Shown here: piece after piece, positions 1-8,426 of the stretch
Layout: the number at the start of each line of letters is the position of its first letter
Position numbering within the stretch: position 1 is the stretch's first letter
Source of the DNA: Thalassotalea euphylliae
GTDB lineage: Bacteria; Pseudomonadota; Gammaproteobacteria; Enterobacterales; Alteromonadaceae
Assembly (NCBI RefSeq): GCF_003390375.1
Contig: NZ_QUOT01000001.1
Span: 1-64,000 of the forward strand
Direction of reading: 5' to 3'
Length of the DNA: 64,000 bases
Position numbers and translations under genes: made by a program
The notes under the pieces: model-generated
What the model saw: the letters and a program-made list of their open reading frames with translations, nothing else
The model's database searches: none
What the model was told of the DNA's origin: nothing

Positions 1-67
1 TTCATCCTCCTAGGACACAAAGTTTACAACTTATTTGTGTCTAGGAAAATCTGGTCGATTCATTAAG

Positions 68-1618
68 ATGAATCAACCATTTGCGTTCTTTTTCGATGCA
101 GACCATTCTGAACTAGGAAGTTATTATGGTCCACCATGTACTTCTAAAATTGTGTCCGCAGCAGAGTCAAGTGCGCAAATTGTGAATACACAGGTCTTAA
201 GAGGCGATATCATGCCTTACTTATTAGCAAATAAAATAAGTGAGGTATCAAAAGGCAAGTCGAAAAGTACAAGTAGTTTTATGGTAAGCCACTCTATGTC
301 GCTTGATAAGGAGCTATACAAACTTATTCTATGTGATTTTTCTGAATCTTTAGATGAGGGTTGGAATACGGTCGATACAGTCAATTTTCCATTCAAAATG
401 GCTAGAACCAATATATGGTGCATTGTACTGACTAGCATTTCTCAAGAGTTGGCAGCCGAAATTGATCAAAAAACTAATACGTACCTCCCATATTTAGGCG
501 CGTGTTTAATTGATACTGGTAACCCTCTCCATTTGAGGTTATTTCAACTTCAGCTAATGGATGGAGCTTTTATTCAAAATAATCAATTCTATTATCGGTC
601 AGATTATATAGATGATTATGAAGAAGATTTATCATCAGCAGAATCATATGGCTCAATGAGTAAACCTATATTGTTGGAACCAGAGAATTTCGTTGCCAAG
701 GCACCCCATTCGATTGAAGCTTCAACCACTTCTATACGGGGGGCTTTATCCATGGCTAGGATTAACGGTAAATCTCAGCCTACCCATAGTCAGAAAGTAG
801 CTCGTGAACTATTAGATTACCTTCAAGGTAACCCTGAAATCGAAGATGTATATTATAAGGTTAACTTTAATCATAAATATGGTGACTTCGTTTGCGAGAA
901 GAATAAAGTTAAAAATTACCTTCTAAATTTAGACCATTCAGATGGCGGTTCTAAAGCTAAATTTTTCATTAATACCTTAGGAATCAAGCGTGAAGACTGG
1001 AGGTACCTTGCCGATCAAATATCAGGTGCTATGAAAACAGCGTCAATATTTAGGTTGAAGCACAATAACCACGGTATAAATCATGGAGCTTTAATAGAAA
1101 TTATAGGGCGAAACAACCGACGGGCTATAATTCAAACGGGTTGGATGGTTAATAGTGGTAGTGCTCCAAGACTTGTTACTGCATACCCCTATAAAGAGCC
1201 TTTAGATATACAATTTGATGCAGCACCTCAAAACATATCCCCTATTGGCCTAAAAGGGAATGCTAGGTGGAGTGATATATATCAGCGAACGAATGTTGCA
1301 GGAGAGCTAGCCGCTCAAGAGTGTATCCCAACTCCTATGACATTGGCTGAGTACTCTCCTATTTTTGATGGGGCTTGTGGTTTTGCTTGGGTTACTGTTC
1401 CAGACGCACGAAAAGGCATGGCTAGGTGGTTAAAAGATAATAATATTGGGCATCGGAATTACAAAAGTGGCTGGGATGTGCCAGCAAATCCGATACCAAT
1501 ACATGAAAATACTTGGGATATGCAGTCAATTGAACCGAAAAAAGCTTACGCTGAAGCTTTTGGAAAAGTGCTAAGAGATAACGGTATTGATTGTAAAGTT
1601 TCTAGTCGATTAGACTAG
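68..1618 (+). CDS. Large protein with a DUF6883-like (nuclease-toxin-like) domain
   Basis: 516-residue protein from ATG 68. A TTG at 35 would add 11 residues; neither start has a good ribosome binding site, and an in-frame stop at 11-13 rules out a longer gene. The first 270 or so residues match nothing I recognise. Residues about 280-375 read YLLNLDHSDGGSKAKFF, then LGIKREDW and later RLVTAYP. This is the pattern I know from DUF6883, a small domain seen in polymorphic toxins and thought to be nuclease-like. A C-terminal segment of about 130 residues (GACGFAWV, MARWLKDN) is also unassigned. There is no signal peptide or membrane segment. The domain call is from memory of the family pattern, so toxin function is inference. 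The region is AT-rich and lies beside IS debris, which suggests horizontal acquisition. Confidence 0.6.
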   Translation: MNQPFAFFFDADHSELGSYYGPPCTSKIVSAAESSAQIVNTQVLRGDIMPYLLANKISEVSKGKSKSTSSFMVSHSMSLDKELYKLILCDFSESLDEGWNTVDTVNFPFKMARTNIWCIVLTSISQELAAEIDQKTNTYLPYLGACLIDTGNPLHLRLFQLQLMDGAFIQNNQFYYRSDYIDDYEEDLSSAESYGSMSKPILLEPENFVAKAPHSIEASTTSIRGALSMARINGKSQPTHSQKVARELLDYLQGNPEIEDVYYKVNFNHKYGDFVCEKNKVKNYLLNLDHSDGGSKAKFFINTLGIKREDWRYLADQISGAMKTASIFRLKHNNHGINHGALIEIIGRNNRRAIIQTGWMVNSGSAPRLVTAYPYKEPLDIQFDAAPQNISPIGLKGNARWSDIYQRTNVAGELAAQECIPTPMTLAEYSPIFDGACGFAWVTVPDARKGMARWLKDNNIGHRNYKSGWDVPANPIPIHENTWDMQSIEPKKAYAEAFGKVLRDNGIDCKVSSRLD

Positions 1619-1723
1619 GTGCTTAATAATTTTAGAAAACGATGAGGTGACCTAAGCGCCTGTTGTTGCTGTATAACTTCCAGTAAAATTGGCTTGTTTA
1701 AATCTCAAGAAATGCAGGCTTTG

Positions 1724-2306
1724 TTAGAGTTTCTTCATCTCCTTTAATTTTGAATATGCTTCCATGTATGAATATGAAGTTTGATCTATACCAGAGTTAA
1801 ATGAGGCATTTTCAACAGATATAAACGAGCAGATTAAAAGTACAATGCCCTTTAACAGCCAGCGAGGAAATTTTTTTTCATTTTGGCTTACGGCAAAGCT
1901 TGGATCATTTGAAGCAGTTCTTCCTTGGAAATTCATAAATGATGTAGTGAGGCTTAAATTTTTCAGAATTTTGATTTTATGATTAGGCAGTTTGGCTAAA
2001 TATTCTCTAAAATTATTTAGGTCTAATTTTTCTTGCTCTTTGGCTAGTACTTTAAGTGTTTTAATACAACTACCTTTAAGTTTTCTTTTATCCTTTAGTG
2101 GCCTTGATGCATCTGCAATTAGTCGTTTTACAAGAGTTTTATTTGTAGCTTCGCCACAAAACTCAACCAGCTTTCTTATTTCATCCAAAAGATCTTTACC
2201 CACTATAATTGTCTCAAGATCGATATCAAGCTTAACGAGAAAGCTTGTGACACGACGGCTTCGCTTGATTACGGATATAGATAAACCTAATTCTTTAGCA
2301 AAAGTG
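1724..2306 (-). pseudogene. Truncated gene, 5' end lost at the IS boundary
   Basis: The open frame on the minus strand runs without a stop from the IS end at 2306 to a TAA at 1724. A GTG at 2203 could start a 159-residue product, but the frame stays open upstream to the IS (FAKELGLSISVIKRSRRV), so I read this as the 3' part of a longer gene. The upstream stretch resembles a helix-turn-helix of the ParB type, but this is weak. A hydrophobic stretch (WLLKGIVLLICSFISV) lies near the C terminus. I do not recognise the family. The original start must have lain where the IS now sits or beyond it. Confidence 0.55.
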
Positions 2307-2355
2307 TGACCTTTCCCCTGAAATTAGTACCACTTCTTCAATGAGATAATTCATA

Positions 2356-2496
2356 TTAAGCAGCCCGTTTCGCGAACTCAACAGGTGATAAATAATTCAG
2401 TGAGCTATGCGGTCGAACATGGTTGTAGTGCTCACGCCATTTATCGATTAAATGACTCGCTATCCGCTTTCTATCCGAAGGCTTTACCACTTTTTT
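2356..2496 (-). pseudogene. IS3-family OrfB remnant (head joined to tail)
   Basis: In the -1 frame after the A6 slippery run, the sequence reads KVVKPSDRKRIASHLI, the usual beginning of OrfB. It then passes in frame straight into DKWREHYNHVRPHSSLNY and ends KRAA-stop, the usual end of OrfB. About 230 codons, including all of the DDE integrase core except the very end, are missing. The junction is clean and in frame, so the deletion happened once and precisely. No transposase activity is possible. Confidence 0.85.
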
Positions 2497-2747
2497 GAAA
2501 GTACATCCTTCATTCCTTCTACTTCAAGCAGCTTTTCCGCTAATAGCCGTTTGAGCTTATTGTTTTCAGCTTCAAGCGCTTTAAGACGTTTTGCTTCATT
2601 GACTTCAAGGCCTGCATATTTGCTACGCCAGTTATAAAACGTACCAGTAGATATGCCCATTTCTCGGCAAATATCGTCAACTTTAGTGCCTGCTTCATGC
2701 TGTTTGATGGCTCGAATGATTTGTTCTTCGGTGTAACGTTTTTTCAT
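2484..2747 (-). CDS. IS3-family transposase OrfA
   Basis: 87-residue product beginning MKKRYTEEQIIRAI. It has a helix-turn-helix (residues about 22-42, DDICREMGISTGTFYNW) followed by a leucine-zipper-like coiled coil (residues about 52-80), the standard OrfA layout for DNA binding and dimerisation. It ends KDVLSKKW at a run of six A residues (2491-2496 on the complementary strand), the usual site of -1 frameshifting into orfB. OrfA looks intact, but there is no catalytic OrfB here, so its only possible activity is binding IS ends. Confidence 0.9.
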   Translation of the reverse strand: MKKRYTEEQIIRAIKQHEAGTKVDDICREMGISTGTFYNWRSKYAGLEVNEAKRLKALEAENNKLKRLLAEKLLEVEGMKDVLSKKW

Positions 2748-2821
2748 TTTGAGATCTCCACTGTCTCCAGTTTATTGGAAATCTCATCAAAGTCATGGTC
2801 TTAATTTCGGGGGAAAGGTCA

Positions 2822-3142
2822 GAGGAAATCGGTGAAGACAGTATTTCTAACGATTTAAAAATAAAGCTTCTTTATAACCTTCTTTATGTTAACTCTGAAA
2901 AACCTGGTAAATTGATTTCAGATTACAATACAACTGACCACCCTTTAATGGATGCCCTAGATAAAAGTGTGAAATATGCTGATGCTGTTGAGAAGTTGAG
3001 AAAAATCCCTGGCTTTACCGCTATGGCAAACAAGCTAGAAAAAGAAGGCAAAGAAAAAATAAAGCAAGCCGATGATAAAGTCACTTCAATTGTAAAATCT
3101 CAGGTTGGTGAGGAAAATGTCGAAAGACAAGACACAGCATAG
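2822..3142 (+). pseudogene. Truncated gene, 5' end lost at the IS boundary
   Basis: A frame open from the IS end at 2822 to a stop at 3140-3142. An ATG at 2795 lies inside the IS terminal repeat and could drive a 115-residue chimeric product, but the native start is gone. The remaining 106 codons encode a soluble, charged, mostly helical protein (YADAVEKLRKIPGF, KLEKEGKEKIKQADDKV). I do not recognise it. It is on the opposite strand to the truncated gene on the other side of the IS, so the two fragments are not halves of one gene. Confidence 0.5.
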
Positions 3143-3193
3143 AATTTTTTAAACCAGTGTTTTCAGAATATTTAGCTGCTTAATTGATTGTTA

Positions 3194-4384
3194 TTACAAC
3201 TTAAACTGAGCAGCAAACATCTGATAACCATATTCTTTTTGATATTTCAGATAAAACTCAACTTCGCGTGATAAATCAGCCAGTGCTTGGGAGCCTTTCA
3301 TGCCAGTAGATAACTCGTTAATTCGCTGTTGTAAGGGGAGGTAATAGTTATCCCAAGAGGCCTGCTGGTAAGTAAAATCAGCAATTAGCTGATATCCTGC
3401 TTTGGCAATTTGTTTTCTTCTGGTCTCAATGGTTTGGATATCGGGGTAGTCTTTTTGCCAATGCGCTGTCACATCTTTGCTTGGCTTATTTGTCAGCAAA
3501 ACGAGATCACTAAACACCAGTAAACCGTTATCAGTTAGTAGTGGTTTCCAAGCAGTCAGTGCGTTTTCCACCCCCATAATATAAGCAGATGATTCTGCCC
3601 AAATCATATCAAAGCTATTAGGCTCAAATGGCAAGTCGGTCATAGTCGCACAAAGGGTTTTAACCGAGCTTTTTAACTTTACTTTAGGCTGGCTTTGAAG
3701 CATTTGTTTGACACTGGCTAGAGCTGTCTCTTCGTTGTCCACTGCAGTAATTTCAGCTTTTAAATGCTGCGCCAGTACTTTGGTCGCTAAGCCTTTACCA
3801 CAGCCAATTTCGAGTACTCTCTTTGGCTTGCTTGTGAGTAGCGAAAGGGCGTGTAGCGTTTCACTCTCACCACCAGGCCCCCACCGCTCAAGTCCGTCAA
3901 AAACGTGCATAAAGTCAGCCATATATTGATCGTGTTGTGTCATATTTTTTGATAACCATTTCATTCGAAAGGCTTCTTTCTCGCTAAAGCCTTGTGTTAA
4001 AAGCCAATTAAAATGTGCTTTTGGTGTGTCGTGAATTGCCTTTTGATGCCAGCTTTGTTCGTTAACCTCAGCGTTTAAGCCAGCCATGGCTGCAAGCATT
4101 TCTCGGGCTTGCTGCTTCTGTAATATCTCTTCGTCCAATTTGGCAAGCCGTTGTTTAAGCATTTCTTTATCAACTTGGTGTGCCAAACAAGTTTTACATT
4201 CTTTTAACGACAAGCCACCAAGCTGAAGTTGTTGAATAAACTTTACTTGCTCAACATCTAATGCTGAATACAGCCGATAGCCATTCGCTTGTCGCTGCCC
4301 TTTGATAAGGCCGAGTTTTTCATAGTAGAGCAGGGCTGTTCTCGAAAGTCCCACTTGGTTTGTCAGCTCAGAGATACGGTACAT
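3194..4384 (-). CDS. MerR-type regulator fused to a SAM-dependent methyltransferase
   Basis: 396 residues. Residues 1-70 form a MerR winged helix (MYRISELTNQVGLSRTALLYYE, then GYRLYS). Residues 72-100 look like the MerR dimerisation coiled coil. From about 140 onward there is a class I methyltransferase fold with SAM motif I at 189-200 (VLEIGCGKGLAT), an acidic motif (AVDNEE) and a post-motif strand (SFDMIWAESSAYIMG). The effector domain of a normal MerR protein is thus replaced by an enzyme. The substrate is unknown. This architecture occurs in other gammaproteobacteria, so it is not a chance fusion. Its promoter has the stretched spacer typical of MerR control, so it probably regulates itself. 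Confidence 0.85.
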   Translation of the reverse strand: MYRISELTNQVGLSRTALLYYEKLGLIKGQRQANGYRLYSALDVEQVKFIQQLQLGGLSLKECKTCLAHQVDKEMLKQRLAKLDEEILQKQQAREMLAAMAGLNAEVNEQSWHQKAIHDTPKAHFNWLLTQGFSEKEAFRMKWLSKNMTQHDQYMADFMHVFDGLERWGPGGESETLHALSLLTSKPKRVLEIGCGKGLATKVLAQHLKAEITAVDNEETALASVKQMLQSQPKVKLKSSVKTLCATMTDLPFEPNSFDMIWAESSAYIMGVENALTAWKPLLTDNGLLVFSDLVLLTNKPSKDVTAHWQKDYPDIQTIETRRKQIAKAGYQLIADFTYQQASWDNYYLPLQQRINELSTGMKGSQALADLSREVEFYLKYQKEYGYQMFAAQFKL

Positions 4385-4413
4385 TCTTGATGCTCATTTA
4401 AGTCTTGATAACT

Positions 4414-4444
4414 ACTGTAAACTATAAAGTAATAGACAGGTCAA
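4414..4444 (-). promoter_or_regulatory. MerR-type promoter with 19-bp spacer and dyad
   Basis: On the minus strand, TTGACC (4444-4439) and TACAGT (4419-4414) are separated by 19 bp. That is longer than the usual 17 bp and is the hallmark of promoters that MerR proteins activate by DNA distortion. An imperfect dyad CTGT-N17-ACAG (4415-4439) spans the spacer. It lies 30 bp upstream of the MerR-methyltransferase start. The sequence elements are seen directly; autoregulation is inferred. Confidence 0.6.
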
Positions 4445-4646
4445 CCAACATATTAAGCGAGCTTACCGATTATTTAGAGCGTGGTGGTGATTAACTTAAG
4501 TAGCGCGACGAACGGCTAACAGAAGATGAACACGCTTCGCAGCTTAGCTCACCAACTCACCTTCACAGCTTAGCTGTAGCAACTTGAAAGCAGTAACCTA
4601 TCTGTCATATATTGAAGTTATCTAAAGTGACAGGAAGTTCAAGATA

Positions 4647-7583
4647 GTGGACAAGGAAATTGAAGCCCTCAAGGCCGAGCTGGCTTCGCTTGAAGCCGAT
4701 GTAAATCAGCGTTTTCGAGCGATGGAATCTCGTTTAAACAGCTTGGCGCGTAATGACGTTACTGCTGAGCAGGGTGAGTTGGCAAGTGTGCCTGAAACGT
4801 CAGACAATTCTGTTTTGCATCATAAGCAAATCGACTCTGGGCAAACAAATACTGAATCATCTTTTTCTTTTTCATCTTCTCAAAGCCCAATTCCTCACGA
4901 TTCTTCAGAAACTAGCAAAATACACTCTAAAGAAACCACAGCTGACGGCAGCCATACACAATTAGCGCAGGCATCAAAAACGAAATCGTATTTTTCCATT
5001 TGGGAATTTTTACAGCCTTTGCTGTTCTCGATTTTTGATTGGTTATCTCCGCTGGTCAATGCTTATGAATCCTACAAGTCACGGGGAATGTTAGGCATTG
5101 TATTTTTAACTATCGCAGGTGTGGGCCTAACGCTGGCGGGCTTTGGTTACCTGATGCAATTGTTAATAGATCAACTCGGCGTTGGCGCTAAGTCATTATT
5201 AATGGCGCTAGCGGCAATTGGTGTTATCGGCTTAGGCATTGGATTAAGGCTTAAAACTTGCTTTAGTGAATTTGCGACGGCCATTGTGATGCTGGGATTA
5301 TTGCTGGCATATAGCACAGTGTATTTTACCGGCAGTGTTTATGGGCTTATTCCTAGCCTTGTTGTGCTGTTTCTGTACTTTGTTGTCGCCATTGTTTGTC
5401 ATGGCTTAGCACTTTGGCTTGGGGCAAATCTCGTCGCGGGTATGGGGATTATTGGTATTGCGACTATGCCTATATTGTCCAACACTGTGCAAGTTGAATC
5501 ACTTTACTATTTGCTATCGTTACTCTTTATCGCTGGTAGTAGCTTGCTATTGGCTTATCGCAAGGCAATGCCGTGGCTAGCGAATGTCTGTTTGGCATTT
5601 TGTGTATTGGCACTGGAGTGGGTGATCGGTATTGAAGAAACGAAAGTGTCAGCGTTTGCCGTTAATTTATTCTATTTACTCTTTTTTGCTTATACCTCGT
5701 TGGTGCTAAGCAAGCCGCTAGATAATGTGAAGCAAAGCAATAGCATACTCATTTTCTTCGCTGCCTTGATTGGGGCGGTAGTACTTCTTTTTTGGCAATC
5801 GAGCGGTTTTAGTTCAACTGCAGTGGCTGCTAGCTTTTTACTGAATTTTGCTGCTGCAATCGCTGTGAGTACCATGTTTTATCGAATAAAACTGCCATAC
5901 ACACATTTTTTCGTTTTGTCTGGTGTGCTATGGGCGGTATTAACAGTTGTTAGTTTAGTCAGCGATAGCTATTGGGGGATCGCTTGGGCGGCAGAAGGAA
6001 TACTGTTACTTTACCTTGGCAGGCAATACCTAATGCCAAATGTTGTCAACCAAGGGCAAGTATTAATCGGGTTATCACTCGGTTATTGTTGGTTTGGGCT
6101 CGCGCCATACTTTCCAACACCTGCGTTACAAACTGCTGATGGTTGGCTACTTTCGACTGCTATTATTGCAACTATTGGCATTTGGCAACGGTTAATCACG
6201 CAGGCAAGTCTGTTTGGCAACATCACCACACAACGTGTTAAACCAGCTTTGCAATTAATCGAAGTTGTTTGGTTGTCTGTTTTGCTGGTTTCTAGCTTGT
6301 CTATTTGGATAGGCAATTGGACGGGGGCAGTGATTATCCTTTGGCAACTTGCGGTTTTAATGCGGGCAAAGCAGTGTCGCCAAGCAAGTATTGAGGGCGT
6401 TGCCGTTGTACTGATTTTGGTTGCTCTTTTTTACGTGAATGTTGGCGCGCAACTGGTGAATAGTTACCGCTTTACAGCCTTACCATTATTCGCCCAATTA
6501 GCGCTTGTATCTGCCTTTATTCAGCTTTGGCTATGGGCTGAGTTTTATCGTAGAGCAAAGGTAGAAAGTAAACTTATTCCTTATGCTGAAAACGCCCGTA
6601 TTTTGTTCTATTTGCTATTGCCTATCTGTTGGATTGGTACAGCAACTAGGCGCTTAGACGAGGATGTGCTGGCGCTGCTCTGGTTATCTCCTATGATTGC
6701 ACACTTGCTTGCCCATAAGCTAAAGCAAGACATTATTGTCAAAGAAGCAAAGTTGCTGACACTCTTCACTAGTCTACTATTTATCGGCTTAATTGCGGTT
6801 GTTGAGCCTATATTGGGGCTGTTTGCTATCGCTGGGTTTGCAATTTTATACGGCGTCGCGTTTTATATTGAAAGGCAAGCGATAGACAAAGCGCTTGAAC
6901 AATATATTTGTTCATGGGGAATAGTATCGCTTAGCTTTGCGCTGCCTATTTATATCGCAAGCTATACCAATAGCATGCTGATTGGCGTATTGTTGGGCGC
7001 GGTTATTTGGCTAACTCACTTAGTGTTCATAAAGTATTCTTCACACTTGATGCGCAACGAGCGGTTAATTGTCGCTGTAGTTGGCATGTCAATAATACTA
7101 GCATGGGGGCTTACCTTCGTTGACGCGCTATACGCGTTGGTGCCAATGGCATTTCTGTTGGCTTCGTGGCAAAGAAAAGGGTTATTGGAAAGCACGCTTA
7201 TTGGCAGATTCTTTGGTGAGAACACGCCATTATTGCTACATGCTTTAGGCGCTGTTTCTTATGTTGTGACTATGCTCGCGTTGGCTAGCTATCGCTTTGA
7301 TTTACTCATTGCGCCAAGTTTAGCCATTCATGGCGCACTTATTTTATTCCTTCAAGATAAGCGTTTAGTGGTTGTTAAGTTTGGATTTTCAATACTTCTG
7401 CTCGGCATTGCTAAGCTTGCCATCATTGACGCTGCAAATGCCTTACTTTGGCAAAAAGTTATCTTATTTATGGGCATAGGCGCATTTATTTTGGTTGCAT
7501 CATTTTGGTATCAACGCTTATCTAACAAAGAAGCAGGCAAAGCCGACGAGCTGAATAAGTCATTTGTCAATGAGGCGGGGTAA
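4647..7583 (+). CDS. DUF2339 family multi-pass membrane protein
   Basis: 978 residues from a GTG start preceded by CAGGAAG at 4631-4637 with good spacing. Residues 1-35 form a charged coiled coil (EIEALKAELASLEADVNQRF), followed by a Ser/Thr/Gln-rich linker to about residue 110 and then a very long array of hydrophobic segments, roughly 25 or more helices. This arrangement matches DUF2339, a family of inner-membrane proteins of unknown function common in Proteobacteria. The gene stands alone between the divergent MerR fusion and the copper cluster. Nothing in the sequence points to a substrate. Confidence 0.85.
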   Translation: MDKEIEALKAELASLEADVNQRFRAMESRLNSLARNDVTAEQGELASVPETSDNSVLHHKQIDSGQTNTESSFSFSSSQSPIPHDSSETSKIHSKETTADGSHTQLAQASKTKSYFSIWEFLQPLLFSIFDWLSPLVNAYESYKSRGMLGIVFLTIAGVGLTLAGFGYLMQLLIDQLGVGAKSLLMALAAIGVIGLGIGLRLKTCFSEFATAIVMLGLLLAYSTVYFTGSVYGLIPSLVVLFLYFVVAIVCHGLALWLGANLVAGMGIIGIATMPILSNTVQVESLYYLLSLLFIAGSSLLLAYRKAMPWLANVCLAFCVLALEWVIGIEETKVSAFAVNLFYLLFFAYTSLVLSKPLDNVKQSNSILIFFAALIGAVVLLFWQSSGFSSTAVAASFLLNFAAAIAVSTMFYRIKLPYTHFFVLSGVLWAVLTVVSLVSDSYWGIAWAAEGILLLYLGRQYLMPNVVNQGQVLIGLSLGYCWFGLAPYFPTPALQTADGWLLSTAIIATIGIWQRLITQASLFGNITTQRVKPALQLIEVVWLSVLLVSSLSIWIGNWTGAVIILWQLAVLMRAKQCRQASIEGVAVVLILVALFYVNVGAQLVNSYRFTALPLFAQLALVSAFIQLWLWAEFYRRAKVESKLIPYAENARILFYLLLPICWIGTATRRLDEDVLALLWLSPMIAHLLAHKLKQDIIVKEAKLLTLFTSLLFIGLIAVVEPILGLFAIAGFAILYGVAFYIERQAIDKALEQYICSWGIVSLSFALPIYIASYTNSMLIGVLLGAVIWLTHLVFIKYSSHLMRNERLIVAVVGMSIILAWGLTFVDALYALVPMAFLLASWQRKGLLESTLIGRFFGENTPLLLHALGAVSYVVTMLALASYRFDLLIAPSLAIHGALILFLQDKRLVVVKFGFSILLLGIAKLAIIDAANALLWQKVILFMGIGAFILVASFWYQRLSNKEAGKADELNKSFVNEAG

Positions 7584-7608
7584 CACCTAAAGATTGCTTA
7601 AATCTTAT

Positions 7609-7638
7609 CTATTGGGCTTCCTGTTGGTAGCCCAATAG
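7609..7638 (+). terminator. Hairpin downstream of the DUF2339 gene
   Basis: A perfect 10-bp stem CTATTGGGCT / AGCCCAATAG with a 10-nt loop lies 25 bp after the DUF2339 stop. No T-run follows, so it may be a weak or Rho-assisted terminator or an mRNA 3'-end stabiliser. Confidence 0.45.
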
Positions 7639-7708
7639 CGCCGACTTGGGTTTACATTTATTGCGTAGCGCTTTATCCTTTGCGCCAATTGTGATCTATT
7701 CTTTTGTT

Positions 7709-8194
7709 ATGCAAGCGTTTCTCTCTAAAGTTATTTTGTGGTTGTTAATGGTGATGGTGGTGTCTTCTCAGACATCGGCATTTGCTACGCATAACTGCAA
7801 TATGAGCCACGCTTCCAGCACTGAGGTCACCGAACAAAACACTCATGCTCACCACAATCAAACTCAACACACTCAGGTTCATCAAAAGCAGTCTAGCCAC
7901 CAACAAGAAGATCAAACACTAATTGAATCTAAGGATAGTTTGCACGCAGAGCATGCTATGCATATGGCTAGTATGAATGAGACTATTAGCGAAAGTGATC
8001 ACGCCAGCATGAGTGATATGGATTGCTGCGGTGCTGATTGTTCATGTCCAATGGCGAGCTGTTCAAGTGTCACAGCTTTTAGTGACAATTCTTCACTCGC
8101 ATTGGCGTTTAATTCAGATAAGGTTCTTGGCCTTACACAAGTCGCTTTGCGCGGCATATTCTCTTCTTTATTCAAACCTCCAATACACGATTAA
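7709..8194 (+). CDS. Exported His/Met/Cys-rich protein, probable copper binder
   Basis: 161 residues from ATG 7709. A GTG at 7691 and a TTG at 7646 are in-frame alternatives, and none has a clear ribosome binding site. Residues 1-25 are a signal peptide (FLSKVILWLLMVMVVSSQTSAFA). The mature part is full of His and Met (HAHHNQTQHTQVHQ, HAEHAMHMASM) and contains a Cys cluster CCGADCSCPMASC, all good ligands for Cu(I)/Ag(I). It precedes cusCBA on the same strand, 230 bp upstream of cusC. A periplasmic metal buffer or chaperone role is inferred from composition and position. Small unclassified proteins like this often head cus clusters in marine Gammaproteobacteria. Confidence 0.7.
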   Translation: MQAFLSKVILWLLMVMVVSSQTSAFATHNCNMSHASSTEVTEQNTHAHHNQTQHTQVHQKQSSHQQEDQTLIESKDSLHAEHAMHMASMNETISESDHASMSDMDCCGADCSCPMASCSSVTAFSDNSSLALAFNSDKVLGLTQVALRGIFSSLFKPPIHD

Positions 8195-8426
8195 TAGCCC
8201 TGGCGTTATTGCGCCCCAAATAAGGGCTTATTGCGCCCCCAATTCACCTTTTATTATTGTTTTTGCACTTTTAGTTAGTTTTTTGACTAGCGATTAGTGC
8301 ATGTTGTTAAAGCTTTTTAGCTACAAGTTGGCATTACGTCCTTTATTCCGGTTGTGGTTTTATCCCTGATGGTTTTAAAGGTTGTGTGCTTACATAGAAG
8401 CTAGGGCTGGGCACGGGAGTGTCGCT

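Larger units (their letters stand above)
2307..2821 (-). mobile_element. Internally deleted IS3-family element
   Basis: 515 bp bounded by imperfect terminal inverted repeats of about 26 bp (23 matches) that begin TGACCTTTCCCC, at 2307-2332 and 2796-2821. Inside are an intact orfA (2484-2747) and a fused head and tail of orfB (2356-2496). Full IS3-family elements are about 1.2-1.5 kb, so roughly 700 bp is missing. The flanks do not match as a target duplication (AGTG before, GAGG after). The neighbouring genes on either side are both broken at the IS ends. This suggests that a deletion or rearrangement, not a simple insertion, produced the present junction. The element cannot move by itself, but a full-length relative could mobilise it in trans. 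Confidence 0.85.

Noticed and set aside
7646..7708. TTG extension of the Cys/Met-rich protein gene
   Set aside because: It would put 21 extra residues before the signal peptide and has no ribosome binding site.
8204..8240. Direct repeat TTATTGCGCCCC after the Cys/Met-rich gene
   Set aside because: Only two short copies, no dyad symmetry and no known copper-regulator site pattern; not enough to call an operator.
8013..8297. 94-residue frame overlapping the end of the Cys/Met-rich gene
   Set aside because: It is a shadow frame of the real gene and continues into non-coding DNA without any motif.
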